From Alnus glutinosa (lineage: Eukaryota > Streptophyta > Magnoliopsida > Fagales > Betulaceae): DNA of 64,000 nt. The notes beneath the pieces were generated by a model. It was not told the DNA's origin, ran no database searches, and saw only the letters and a list, made by a program, of their open reading frames with translations. The stretch lies in NCBI RefSeq assembly GCF_958979055.1, contig NC_084891.1:29694001-29758000 (forward strand), in the 5' to 3' direction. Position numbers and translations under genes: made by a program. Shown here in pieces: positions 33,662 to 44,700 of this stretch. Positions within the stretch are counted from its first letter, which is position 1; each line of letters opens with the position of its first letter.

Positions 33662-36600
33662 ATGGATGTTGAGGCAGTTGTCTCTGTGGTCATACGGAAA
33701 CTCACAGACCTGCTCATACAAGAATCAACCATCTTCAACAAGGAGACTGATGAGGTAGAGCTGATCAGAATACGGCTAAGACAGATGCAAAACTTGTTAA
33801 TAGATGCGGAAGATAAAAAAGAACGCGACGATGAAGTTAAGAAGTGGGTGAAAGAATTTCTTGCTGTTGTTTACAAGGTGGAGGATGCCATTGAAACATT
33901 TGTGCTCTGGAGAATGCATATAAGGAGTATACGCTTCACAAGGAGGTGCTTTTTCATTCACAAGAAGTTGAAGGCTGGTACAGACCTTCGTAATGAGATG
34001 AAGAAGGTCAAGAAAAAGATCGGGGAGCTTGGCCATATCTGGAAGCAGAGAGTTCAGGAATCATACCATGGTGATCAGCCCCCCAGGATTGAGGAATATT
34101 CAACTGTGGGCGGCCCATCAAGCTATCAAGATGAAGGGACAACACAGAATCAGGAAGCCAGTTCTAGCTATTCTGTGGATGAAGAATCAGACATCATTGG
34201 CTTCAGGGAGGATAAAAGAAAGCTGATGAGCAGGCTAACTGACACTTTCTACCGACGTCTGGACGTCATCTCAATTTTAGGCGAGGTTGGCTCTGGCAAG
34301 ACTACCCTTGCAAGGCAAATATATGACAGTAGTGAGATTGAAGGTCATTTTAATTGCTGCGCATGGGTTTCTGCCTCTAATAACCTTACAGATGTCTTCC
34401 GGAGCATACTGGAGCAGATCGACAATTCAACGGTTGATAAGGAATCTACCCGAGAAAAATTGGTAAAGAAGCTCCGTGAGAATTTGGAGAAGAAACGGTA
34501 CCTGGTGGTGTTGGATGATGTGCAGACACGAGACGCTCTGAAAAACCTGCGTGACGCGTTGCCAAAAGAAACTAATTGTAGCAGGGTGATGTTGACAACT
34601 AGCAAAGAAGGCGTCGCTAGGATTGCAGATCCAATGCGATTGCCTTATCAGCTCAAGCCACTAAAAGATGAGGACGCATGGGATTTGTTCCTGAAAAAGG
34701 TACGCTTACCAGATCATGTTCAGTTCTCTGGTTCCAAAATAGTCAAGCTCAAAAGAAAAATCATAAGAACATGCAAGGGCTTACCTCTGGCAATCGTGGT
34801 ACTTGGAGGTTTTCTGTCGACCAAACTTGCGAGCTATGAAGAATGGTTGAAAGTTCTTGAGCACCCAAGTTGGCAGCTTAAGGGAAATGAAGTCCAGTTC
34901 TCAAAAATCTTGGCCTTAAGTTACGACGATCTGCCCCTCCACTTGAGGCCTTGCCTGTTTTATTTTGGGCATCACCCAAAAGGACACGAAATTCCAGTGA
35001 GAACCTTACGAAGATATTTATGGCTTGCAGAAGGGTTTGTAAAGCAGTCATCTGAAAGGGCTCCAGAGGATATGGGGGAAAGATATCTGAGAGAACTTAT
35101 AAACCGAGAGATGATTCAAATAACAACACGGAGAAAAGATGGGGGTACCGAAAGATGCCGTCTGCGTGGCGAGCTACACGATTTCATCTTGTCAAAGGTA
35201 AAAGATACTGGCCTTTTCCACATCCACGGAAATACGTTGGATCATGAAACAGATGCATTTTCAAGCTTTCAAGATGGAGGGCCAACACAGAATCAGCAAG
35301 CCAGTTCTAGCTATTCTGTGGATGAAGAATCAGACGTCATTGGCTTCAAGGAGCACAACAGAAGGCTGGTGAGCAGGCTAACTAACACTTCCTATCGACA
35401 TAATCTGGACGTCATCCCAATTGTAGGCGAGGTTGGCTCTGGCAAGACTACCCTTGCAAGGGAAATATATAACAGTAATGAGATTAAAGATCATTTTAAT
35501 TGCCGCGCATGGGTTTCTGCCTCTAATAACCTTACAGATATCTTCCGGAGCATTCTGGAGCAGACTGATGACAATTCAACGGTTGATAAGGAATCTACTC
35601 AATCAGAATTGGCAAAGAAGCTCCGTGAGAATTTGCAGAGCAAACGGTACCTGGTGGTGTTGGATGATGTACAGACACGAGATGGACTGAAAAACTTGCG
35701 TGACGCCTTGCCAAAAGAAAGTAATGGTTGCAGGGTGCTGTTGACTACTAGCAACGAAGACGTCGCTAAGATTGCAGATCCACGGCCTTATGGCCCTTAT
35801 CGCCTCAAGCCGCTTAAAGATGAGGATGCGTGGAATTTGTTCATGAAAAAGGTGCGCTTACCAGATAATGTTGAGTTCTCTTATGTGGAAATAGTGGAGC
35901 TCAAAGAAAAAATTATAAATAGATGCAAGGGCTTGCCTCTGGCAATCGTGGTGCTTGGAGGTTTTCTGTCGACCAAAAGTGCAAGCTATCAAGAATGGTC
36001 GAAAGTTCTTGATCACCCAAGTTGGCAGCTTGAGGGAAATGAAGTAAAGTTTTCAAAAATTTTGGCCTTGAGTTACTATGATCTGCCCTTCCACTTGAGG
36101 CCTTGCTTGCTTTATTTTGGGCTATTCCCAAAAGAAAAGAAAATTCCTGTGAGAAGGTTATTGCGTTTATGGCTTGCAGAAGGGTTTGTAAAGCAGTCAC
36201 CGGCGATGACTCCAGAGGATATGGTGGAAAGCTATCTGGATGAACTGGTAAACCGGAACATGATTCAAATAAAAACACACAGAAAAGATGGGAGTCGCAA
36301 AACTTGCCTTATGCCTGGTGCCCTGCACGATATCTTCTTGTCAAAAGCAGAAGCTATTGGCCTTCTCCACACCCACCGAACTATTTTAGATGATGAAACG
36401 GGTGCATCACCGAAGCTTGGTTTTCGCCGGGTTGCTGAGCATGGTGACCAGGCATTCAAACGATCATATGGTCAACATTTGCGGTCTTACTTGTCTTTCA
36501 ACATTCAAACGAACGACATGCCCGCCAAGGAAATAGGGAACTTTCTCAACGAAGTCATTGATCGTCGAGGATTTGGATTTCTCAGGGTGCTTGATCTAGA

Positions 36601-37552
36601 GGGTGTATACAAACCCAAATTGCCCGAGAATCTTGGGAAACTGTATCACTTAAGGTACTTGGGTCTCAGATGGACCTTCTTGGATACTCTTCCCCGCTCT
36701 GTTGGTAAGCTGCCCTACCTCGAGACCTTGGATGTGAAGCACACCTATATCAGCTCTCTACCCAAATCTATTTGGAAGATGAAACACCTCCGGCATCTCT
36801 GTCTGAATGAAATACGCCTTGACATGTCTGTACAAAAGCATCACCGTTCTCTTACTCAGCTCCAGACGTTATGGGGATTATTTGTGGACAAGAGAAGTCC
36901 AGTGAAGAATGGTTTGAATGGGTTAATCAATCTCAGGAAACTGGGTCTGACATATCATTTGGACTCCGCTCAAGAACTAAATGAGTGGATTGCAAGACTG
37001 GCAAGTCTTCAATCTCTGAGATTAAGATCCAAGAACGCAAGTGGTCGACCTTCAAAGCTGGAATTAAAGCCTCTGTCAAGCCTTGAGAATCTCACCCACC
37101 TGTATTTACTTGGAAACTTACCGGAGCTTCATGATAGGTACGAATTCCCTCCGAGGCTTGGAGTTCTTACTTTATCAGTCTCAAAGCTGGCAAAAGATCC
37201 CATGCCAATCCTAGCGCAGCTGCCAAGTCTTTCTGTCCTTAGGCTATTGGCCGATTCCTACACTGGCGAGGAAATGGAGTGCCGTCGTGAAGGATTCACT
37301 GCACTTCGCGTGCTGAAGCTCTGGATGCTGAAGGGATTAGAGAAATGGATAGTGGAGGAAGGAGCAATGCAGAATCTCAGAGAATTAGAAATCCGATCCT
37401 GTCACAATCTAAAGGAGCTTCCACACAAGTTGCTAAATCTGAGCAACATTCAGGAAATAGTTTTAACGGACATGCCCGAGGGATTTGCAGAAAATGTTCA
37501 AGCCGACGAGCACAAGAAAAAAATAATCACCACCAGAAAGTCTCCGGTGTGA
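33662..37552 (+). CDS. CC-NB-ARC-NB-ARC-LRR protein with duplicated NB-ARC
   Basis: One open exon encodes 1296 residues. The coiled coil spans about 1-130, with VEDAIE at 73-78 at the EDVID position. A first NB-ARC has P-loop GEVGSGKTTLA (207), kinase-2 RYLVVLDDV (279), GLPLAIVVLGG (373) and LHD (505-507). A second NB-ARC follows with the same motifs at 589, 662, 757 and LHD (888-890). LRRs cover about 925-1280. The two NB-ARC blocks come from an in-frame direct duplication of 1143 bp (381 codons): 34,118-35,260 and 35,261 to about 36,400, both starting at a QDxGxTQNQxASSSYSVDEESD linker. NLRs normally have one nucleotide switch; here both keep a complete P-loop and kinase-2. The first copy has a changed RNBS-D (FGHHPKG for FGLFPKE). 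The start agrees with the relic paralogue, which also begins MDVEAVVSVV. The gene is intact; possible outcomes are a two-switch receptor or one dead domain. Confidence 0.93.
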   Translation: MDVEAVVSVVIRKLTDLLIQESTIFNKETDEVELIRIRLRQMQNLLIDAEDKKERDDEVKKWVKEFLAVVYKVEDAIETFVLWRMHIRSIRFTRRCFFIHKKLKAGTDLRNEMKKVKKKIGELGHIWKQRVQESYHGDQPPRIEEYSTVGGPSSYQDEGTTQNQEASSSYSVDEESDIIGFREDKRKLMSRLTDTFYRRLDVISILGEVGSGKTTLARQIYDSSEIEGHFNCCAWVSASNNLTDVFRSILEQIDNSTVDKESTREKLVKKLRENLEKKRYLVVLDDVQTRDALKNLRDALPKETNCSRVMLTTSKEGVARIADPMRLPYQLKPLKDEDAWDLFLKKVRLPDHVQFSGSKIVKLKRKIIRTCKGLPLAIVVLGGFLSTKLASYEEWLKVLEHPSWQLKGNEVQFSKILALSYDDLPLHLRPCLFYFGHHPKGHEIPVRTLRRYLWLAEGFVKQSSERAPEDMGERYLRELINREMIQITTRRKDGGTERCRLRGELHDFILSKVKDTGLFHIHGNTLDHETDAFSSFQDGGPTQNQQASSSYSVDEESDVIGFKEHNRRLVSRLTNTSYRHNLDVIPIVGEVGSGKTTLAREIYNSNEIKDHFNCRAWVSASNNLTDIFRSILEQTDDNSTVDKESTQSELAKKLRENLQSKRYLVVLDDVQTRDGLKNLRDALPKESNGCRVLLTTSNEDVAKIADPRPYGPYRLKPLKDEDAWNLFMKKVRLPDNVEFSYVEIVELKEKIINRCKGLPLAIVVLGGFLSTKSASYQEWSKVLDHPSWQLEGNEVKFSKILALSYYDLPFHLRPCLLYFGLFPKEKKIPVRRLLRLWLAEGFVKQSPAMTPEDMVESYLDELVNRNMIQIKTHRKDGSRKTCLMPGALHDIFLSKAEAIGLLHTHRTILDDETGASPKLGFRRVAEHGDQAFKRSYGQHLRSYLSFNIQTNDMPAKEIGNFLNEVIDRRGFGFLRVLDLEGVYKPKLPENLGKLYHLRYLGLRWTFLDTLPRSVGKLPYLETLDVKHTYISSLPKSIWKMKHLRHLCLNEIRLDMSVQKHHRSLTQLQTLWGLFVDKRSPVKNGLNGLINLRKLGLTYHLDSAQELNEWIARLASLQSLRLRSKNASGRPSKLELKPLSSLENLTHLYLLGNLPELHDRYEFPPRLGVLTLSVSKLAKDPMPILAQLPSLSVLRLLADSYTGEEMECRREGFTALRVLKLWMLKGLEKWIVEEGAMQNLRELEIRSCHNLKELPHKLLNLSNIQEIVLTDMPEGFAENVQADEHKKKIITTRKSPV

Positions 37553-38720
37553 AGCAGGTTTCAGTCCATTGCCTCCTTTACTAGCAATTGCTCCGCTTTT
37601 GTCATATTAATCTCCGTATCTTTTAAATAGTTAATCTTCACTTGAGAAGCTTTTACATGCGCTACCAATTTGGCGCTTGTTTGGTCAGTCACCCATCTAC
37701 TTGATTTCAGGAGATAGTGTGGCTTTGCGCTAAAAACTAGGAAGACAAACTGAGTCAAGGAGCTGCCACCCAATCGAACACCCTTTGCTAATTGTTTTCT
37801 GTTCTTGTTCTTGTTGCTGCTGCTGCTGTGTTTTCGTGGTTATTTGTTAAGAGAGCTACTCTATGTCATGTTAGAAACATTGCGCGATTGTTCGCTTTAT
37901 TTCATGTTCTTGTACCAGACTTATCTATATCAAAATCGTTATCCAATCGAGTTTTGAAGTGACTTCACATACAATACCTTTTCAAATATAGCCCCCCTAT
38001 TTTTAAAAACATTTCAAAGCATAAAACAAAAAACAATTTCCAACATAGCTCCCAAACAGTTTTCCTTGAAAAATAAAGATGGCATTCACAATGACCTACA
38101 ATATTAAAAGTTTTCCGGACTGTCACTTCTTTTTCTTGGGTTTCCTCACCGTTACTTGCATGTGATAGGAATGATACTACAATCTCTTATCTTCATTGCG
38201 ATTGAAGATCTTAAACTGTAAACTAATTACAAAGTGCTACAAAACCAATGCCTCGGAAGAAATAGACTATTTTTTGTTGATACAAGCAAAAGGCCACATT
38301 AAACATAAATTTAATGCCATAACCAGAGATGGGGAGCATGCCCATTTCAGACCTTGAAAAGTATTTAAATTAGAATCAGAAACACCACAGTTTATCCGAT
38401 CCCACTGGCTCCAACTTCTCATGAAATGTAAGCTCAAATAGCCTCCCCTCTAGGGACATTGGAAGATTGCTACTTTGCTGCTGCTGCAGGTAACCAGTTG
38501 TTCCACTTAAAAAACCACAGAATCAGGGCAGCAGAAAACACACTACACAGTAAACGAATGCCTCAGCTTCCAAAAGCTACACAAGCAAGCCAGCAGTGGA
38601 CGCTCATAAACTGGAAAGTCAAGTTCCAGAAGCAACATCTTGGGTGGAGAAGCACATCTTCCCAATCTGATAATGTGCAATAAAATCATATTTCCATCTA
38701 AGGCCTGTATGCTTTCAGCA
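37553..38720. other. Convergent 3' flanks of the NLR and the helicase gene
   Basis: From 37,553 to about 37,790 lies the NLR 3' UTR region, shared with the inverted relic (14,560-14,745). The right part, below 38,720, should be the 3' UTR of the minus-strand helicase gene. No further gene is recognised. Confidence 0.45.
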
Positions 38721-41700
38721 TTAACCCTTTGCACTAGAAAGCAAGTCTTTCTTCGGTAGTCTTAACTGCAAAATTACAAAAATAAAATGTAGCTTCTAGC
38801 CATGTAAATGTCACATAATCAAGAGCTTAAAATATCTATTAATTTTTAACCTTTGATTTTGTAGTCCTCCAGCCTCCCGAGTTCTGCTCTGGGGAGTATG
38901 AGAATTTATCAAAGGAATCCAAGATGGCTATTTTCTCTATGCTTGAGCTTCTGACCGGCAACAAATTCTACAATCATGTTGAGAAATGTTATTTTTCCTT
39001 TCTAATAAGATTGTACAGGCGGACAATTATTAACTGTTAATAACCGCTAACTGCCTAGGACGGTGGTAGGGTAGGCGGTTAGTGGCCTACCCTTATATGT
39101 AATATATATTAAATATATATATATATATTTTTTTAAAAAAAATAGTATAGCAAAACGACGTCGTTTTGGTATAGCGTTTCATACTACAATAGGTTCAAAA
39201 CCATCTAAAACAGGCCGTAAAAATAGGTTCAAAACACCAAAATAGGCCCAAAGGCCTATACCTAACAGGCGGTTACCGCAATGTGGCTTGGGCATAAATA
39301 ATTGCTAACCGGCGGATACTCAGATCTACTAACCACCTAAAGCGGTGCGATTAGCAGTTAGAGGCAATAACTGCTAATCACCACCTCCTGTACAACCCTA
39401 TTTTCCAAGGGGATTGTGGCATTTATAGTTCAATGTACTTAGGAAACAAAATATTTCTTGGATACAATAGTGAAATAAATCTTCATCACTATTCTAATAA
39501 ACAGCCGAGGAACCTTTTTTTCCTCATCAAACATTCTAGGAGCCAGCATCTGGCTATACACTACTTAGCCATCAGTTACAGGGCAAGACAAAACACCCCC
39601 TGATACAGGAGTTTGTGGATTTCAAATTCATAGTCGGTGTCACTTTTATTCTTTCCTTCCTATTTCTACCATCATACACCAGTCAATGATTTCAATTTCT
39701 CCTTATCTTCCTTACTTTAATTTCTCCTTATTTCTCTGTTCAGCATTGTGCCAAATATTAACCCATATAAGCATTATGGAAATGACTGAGAAATCATGTG
39801 ATACAAACTTACCTTTTCATTTGAAACCTTTTCCCTTGATGCTTCAAGATTCTTAATTTCCAAATGCTCACGGTAAAACAATATCTGTGCATGATTTTAG
39901 TTAGAAAAAATAAAATTCTACTGGGAAGAGTTAACAAATCAAGATAAATGGCATAAAAGACAAGTACCATTAATCTGGAGCATCAAACAAGTGCAAGATT
40001 CAAGCACAATAAAATGTCCTCTGAGTTTGAGTAAAGTGGGATACCTTATTAAGTAATTGAACATTTGATGCGTCAGTTGCCATAATCTGCACACCAAGAA
40101 AATTGTTGGGGTCACTGCAGAAAGGACAGAAAATGGTATTGAATACACATCCATCTTCTTCACACCAAATACCCTGTGATGGAGCACTTTCAATAGTTCT
40201 AGTGCAGAGTTCTGGATGAACAGATGAAGTTTCAGTCATGACAACGTGAACGCTTGGTGTATCCACATCATGTTTTAATTTTTCTTTTAGAAGAGATGCT
40301 AGGTGAACTTTTGATGAGGAAGTTAACGAGCACATTACAAATAGATGGTTCTCAGGAAGACCCAATGGGCTTTTGCAGTGGGAACAAGAAATTTGTAATC
40401 TTTTCTCCATAACAGGAATAGAAGACACACATGAAGCAACATAGTCATTCTCTGAGTGAGATTGAGAAACATTTGACTTTTTGGATTTCTGCTCTGCACA
40501 ATTAGACTCAAAACCAAATTCAATTCTGCGATTTGCATCTCTGTTGGCCATTGAGCTTCTCGTTAAACTAGTACAAGCAAGAGATTTAGCACATGGGACA
40601 TCAGATTGTTCATCTTGTGTAAGGTCAATAACCAGAGATCCCATGGACTTTCTCCTTTTTTGAGTATGAGAATTAACGCTCAAATTCAAAGATGATTCCA
40701 TTTCTGGCATAAGGCTGTAGGTGTTCATAGTGATATTCCTATCAGGAGTAACTACTACTGGACACTGAGTTCCAGAAAGAGCTTTTTCTGGATTAGGTAA
40801 ACAAATTGAACTAGGCAATACTTGATCTTGAAACTCAGTAGAAGCATCAATTATGGTTGAACTAGAATTATCATCCTTCGAGAAGGATCCTGGACTAGCT
40901 GTAATATACGGGGTTTCCTTGACAAGAGATACCTCTGGATCTTCATGGGAGAATGTCATGGATAAAGTCTCAGGGCACCTGCAAAAAAAATGCCTTTTAC
41001 CATGTCATGGTGACTTGTAACTGAATAATTATAATGACACCAGGCAGGAAGATATTTTGTAAATATCAAGCTAATTACTAAAAAGACTGAAATTTAGATA
41101 GAAGATGATGAAAAGCAAGTCAGCGGCCTGAAAACACAAATTTAAAACTCCTCTTGATGGATCAATAATTTTTATACACAATGGATAATTGTATGAACTA
41201 TGCTAACATGATCCAGCCATAACAAGGAAGAAATTTGGTAGAATATAAATTAGATGATTAAATTTATCTCTTTCTATCAGCTTAAGCTTTTGAAATAAGA
41301 AGTGATTTAACATGATATCAGAGCATAAGTTCTAAGTTTGAACCCTGTCTTATTCATTCACTATCCCCCCCCCCCCCCCCAAAATTTCAATTAAAAATTC
41401 TACATGTTGGGTCCGTCTCACCTATTAAAAGAGAGTTTAAGCCCACATGTGAATAGGAGTGCTAAAATATAAATTAAATGATTAAATTCATCTCTTCCTA
41501 TCAACTTACGCTTTTGCGATAACTAGTGATTTAACAAAATTAAAACAGATCACATAACATTATACTCCCTTAAATATGTTCTACTTTTTCGCTTTCAGTT
41601 CCATTACCACTTTCTGGTTCTTTTACCGCAGAGGCTAGTTTCCTGCTCCACTGCCCATATCTTATAAGTAGTGAAACTCAAAATTTTGATCCAGAAACTT

Positions 41701-44700
41701 CAGAAGGAAGCAGCTAACAAAACATTTAGCAGAAGACCAATGGCCAGTCCAATTATCTAGAACACCATAGTTAATAAAATGATGAACAATGGAATTCCAG
41801 AGTTACCTTAATTCTTTCTGAAAACTGCATTCAGGGTCATCAATATATTCTATACAGTTGTTAGTGTCCTCATCCATTCTCAAAGATGCCTGAACTTCTA
41901 CATCACCTTGAGATTTCAGTAGGGAAAGGGAAGCATCATAATTGGACACAGAAATTACTTCTCGATCAGACTTGTTCAGTTTCTGATTCTCCTTTCTTCT
42001 AAACCCCTTACTTTGACCCATAATGATCATACTTTCAGACTTTTCCTCATTAATGTCAAAATTCTTTAAAATATTTACTGTATTCTTCCCTATCCTTTCC
42101 TGCAAGCAAGTTAACCACTTAAAATACATAGCTCATCAAACAACTTAATCATGAAAGGAAAAGAAAATGGAGTATTTAAGAACCAACAATGGCAACATAT
42201 ACGAGACCTTGACATCTTTGAAAAAAGATTTTAATCCCTCTATTGAAATTTCAAAGCTGTCATATTGTCTAATTGGTTTCCTCAGCCACTTTGATATGTA
42301 TGCCTTATTCCTTTCTTCCCGATAACGCTCATCTGCTTGCAAAAAATAAATACCTTCAAAGTCAAAGGTGACTGGATGGAAAAGAGAATAAATTGGCATG
42401 ACAAGTTGAAGAGATTCTGAATTTAAGCATGAGCTAGCCAAGATAACAAAAAAAAAATTATAGAAGCTTCATGTTGAAGGTGAGTAGCCTGGTTGAACAC
42501 ATGGAACCAGGCTAGAGATAATGGGTATGTTTAATAATGGTTTTGAAAGTGTTTATTGTCTTTTGCTTGAAAGAGTGTTTTGATGCAATATACTGGTGAG
42601 AAGTATTTTTGGTGGAGTTCATATTTGAGAAAATGTTTTTTGTGGGATCCACTTAAGAAAATTGTTTGATTGTGTTTTCAAAGAAATAAATACTAAGGGT
42701 CACTTATCAAAAAAAGAAATAAATACTAAGGGTCCGTTGGGTTTGCAATTCCAAAAAGTACGATTAAAAATAGCGATTTAAAAATGTGCGATTTGAAAAG
42801 TGATTTTTATAAACATAGTTAAGCGTTTGGCAAAATCGCTTCAGTTTGACTTTTAAAATCGCAGGTTAGTCTTTAAAATTATGCATTTTTAAAAAAATGC
42901 CCCGTTGCCTGCGATTTGAAAAAGTAATTTTCTAAGTTTTTAAATCGCAATTTTTTAAAAACGCAATTTCCAAATGATTAATTTTCTGCGATTTGATTTA
43001 AAATAGCACTTTTGGTCTATGAAATCGCAATCTCAAACGCACCCTAAACATGTTTATTTTCAGAAAACACAAGCAAGTGTAAATTTGACTTCTTACTTAT
43101 AAAAAATCAAAAACAGAAAAGTATTTTCATAGACATTGCCCTTCCAGCACCATAACTAACACCACCTGCTCCCTCCCTCCCTCCTAGTTAACTTCCAACT
43201 CCCCAAATCCCAGCCAACTTCTAAGCCCACATTTACAACTAGTGCCCACTACTCAACTGAATGGCAGTTTTGTTCTCTCATCAAAACGAATTCTCCTCTC
43301 ATTTTTTTCACAAACTCTATTCCAGCAAGTTTCACTTTTTCTCACTTCTCCTCAAGTTCTCTCAAAATCCCCTTAAACAATTGAAAACCTAGAAGCTAGA
43401 ATACCCATCAGAACAGCCACAACGTTCCTTTCATATTCAACCATATAAACTTTTGCGAGAAGAACTCCAAGTTCTCTCTCAATCACACTTTGTAAGTATT
43501 TCAACTCTCTTCCTTTCTCTTTCAAAAAGTTTGTTGATTTTATGTTCAAACATGCCCATCATGATAGTTTATGCCCTAAGGATTGCATATGGTCGTTTTA
43601 CTTACATTTAGAAGGTAAGATAATAGTTAGAACACGTGGATCATACGTATCAACACACACTGCACAATTCCTGCACTGGCTAGATAATAAGAGGAATTTC
43701 GGATTTTATAGGACACTGGTCTTAGCAAACAAAAGTGTAATCTTGTCCTATGATGTCTTAGGTTTTCAAGATTCGAAGGGATTAATTTTTGAGTGAGTTT
43801 TAGGTATAGTTTTAGAGGATAACAAAATTGAGTTCTGCTGTAAACCTTGAATTTCTGGGTTGACAACAACAACGAAGATTAAAAAATTTGTGTAGGGCAG
43901 AGGTCATTGGCCAAAAAAATCACAAAATTCAGGATAATGTTATTTGATACCAAATAGAATAAGTGTGTAAAATTTCATGATCGTTGGAGGTCGTTTGATA
44001 TGGGTTTCGAAATTTCAAAGTTATGATTAGTATTCTATCATTGGGTTGGCAGAGAACATTGATCAGTGAGTACTTTCGAATTTCTTGAGAGATATCTGGT
44101 TGGATTTATGCCAGGAAATTTTGTGGACTTATTATTAACGGTTAAGGGATCGATCAGAATTTGTTTGGTGGTTTTATAGGCTCGGGTAGGGTCAAATGAA
44201 TTTTCTAAAAAGGAATGAGAATCTAGAGTGTTTCGGTTGTGCAGCAGAAAAGCCTAATATTTCGACAAAAACTTAAGATGGTCAATTATCTCTGGGTTTT
44301 TACAAATTTATTAAGGAAATTACTTCGAGTCAGGAAAGTTACAAAATTGGATTGAAGCAACTTGGAGTTAAGGTGAATTAATTATGAATTTTTTAAGCAG
44401 CAAAGGTCCTGCTGTCATATTGTTGGAATACTATAACTCGGATTTTAGTGACAACACATTATTTTATAACTTGGGTTTATGGCCCAACTTCACTCACCCC
44501 TAACCGCGGGCGTGAGAAGGTGTCCTTCAGGATTACGCAATTTACGCGCAACTCCAATACACATGGGAAATTGTGTATATGGCCATATAAGAGAAAGTTT
44601 AAGAAAGGGTATTTAAACCTATATGTTTAAACGAAATAAATTTGCTCTAAGGGAGTGAAACGGGAAATGATTTGGAACGAAAATGAATTCATATTTATAT

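Noticed and set aside
35261-36400. Assembly duplication as the source of the second NB-ARC
   Set aside because: The two copies differ at many codons throughout, so they are not an assembler repeat of the same reads; kept as a true duplication, subject to long-read proof.
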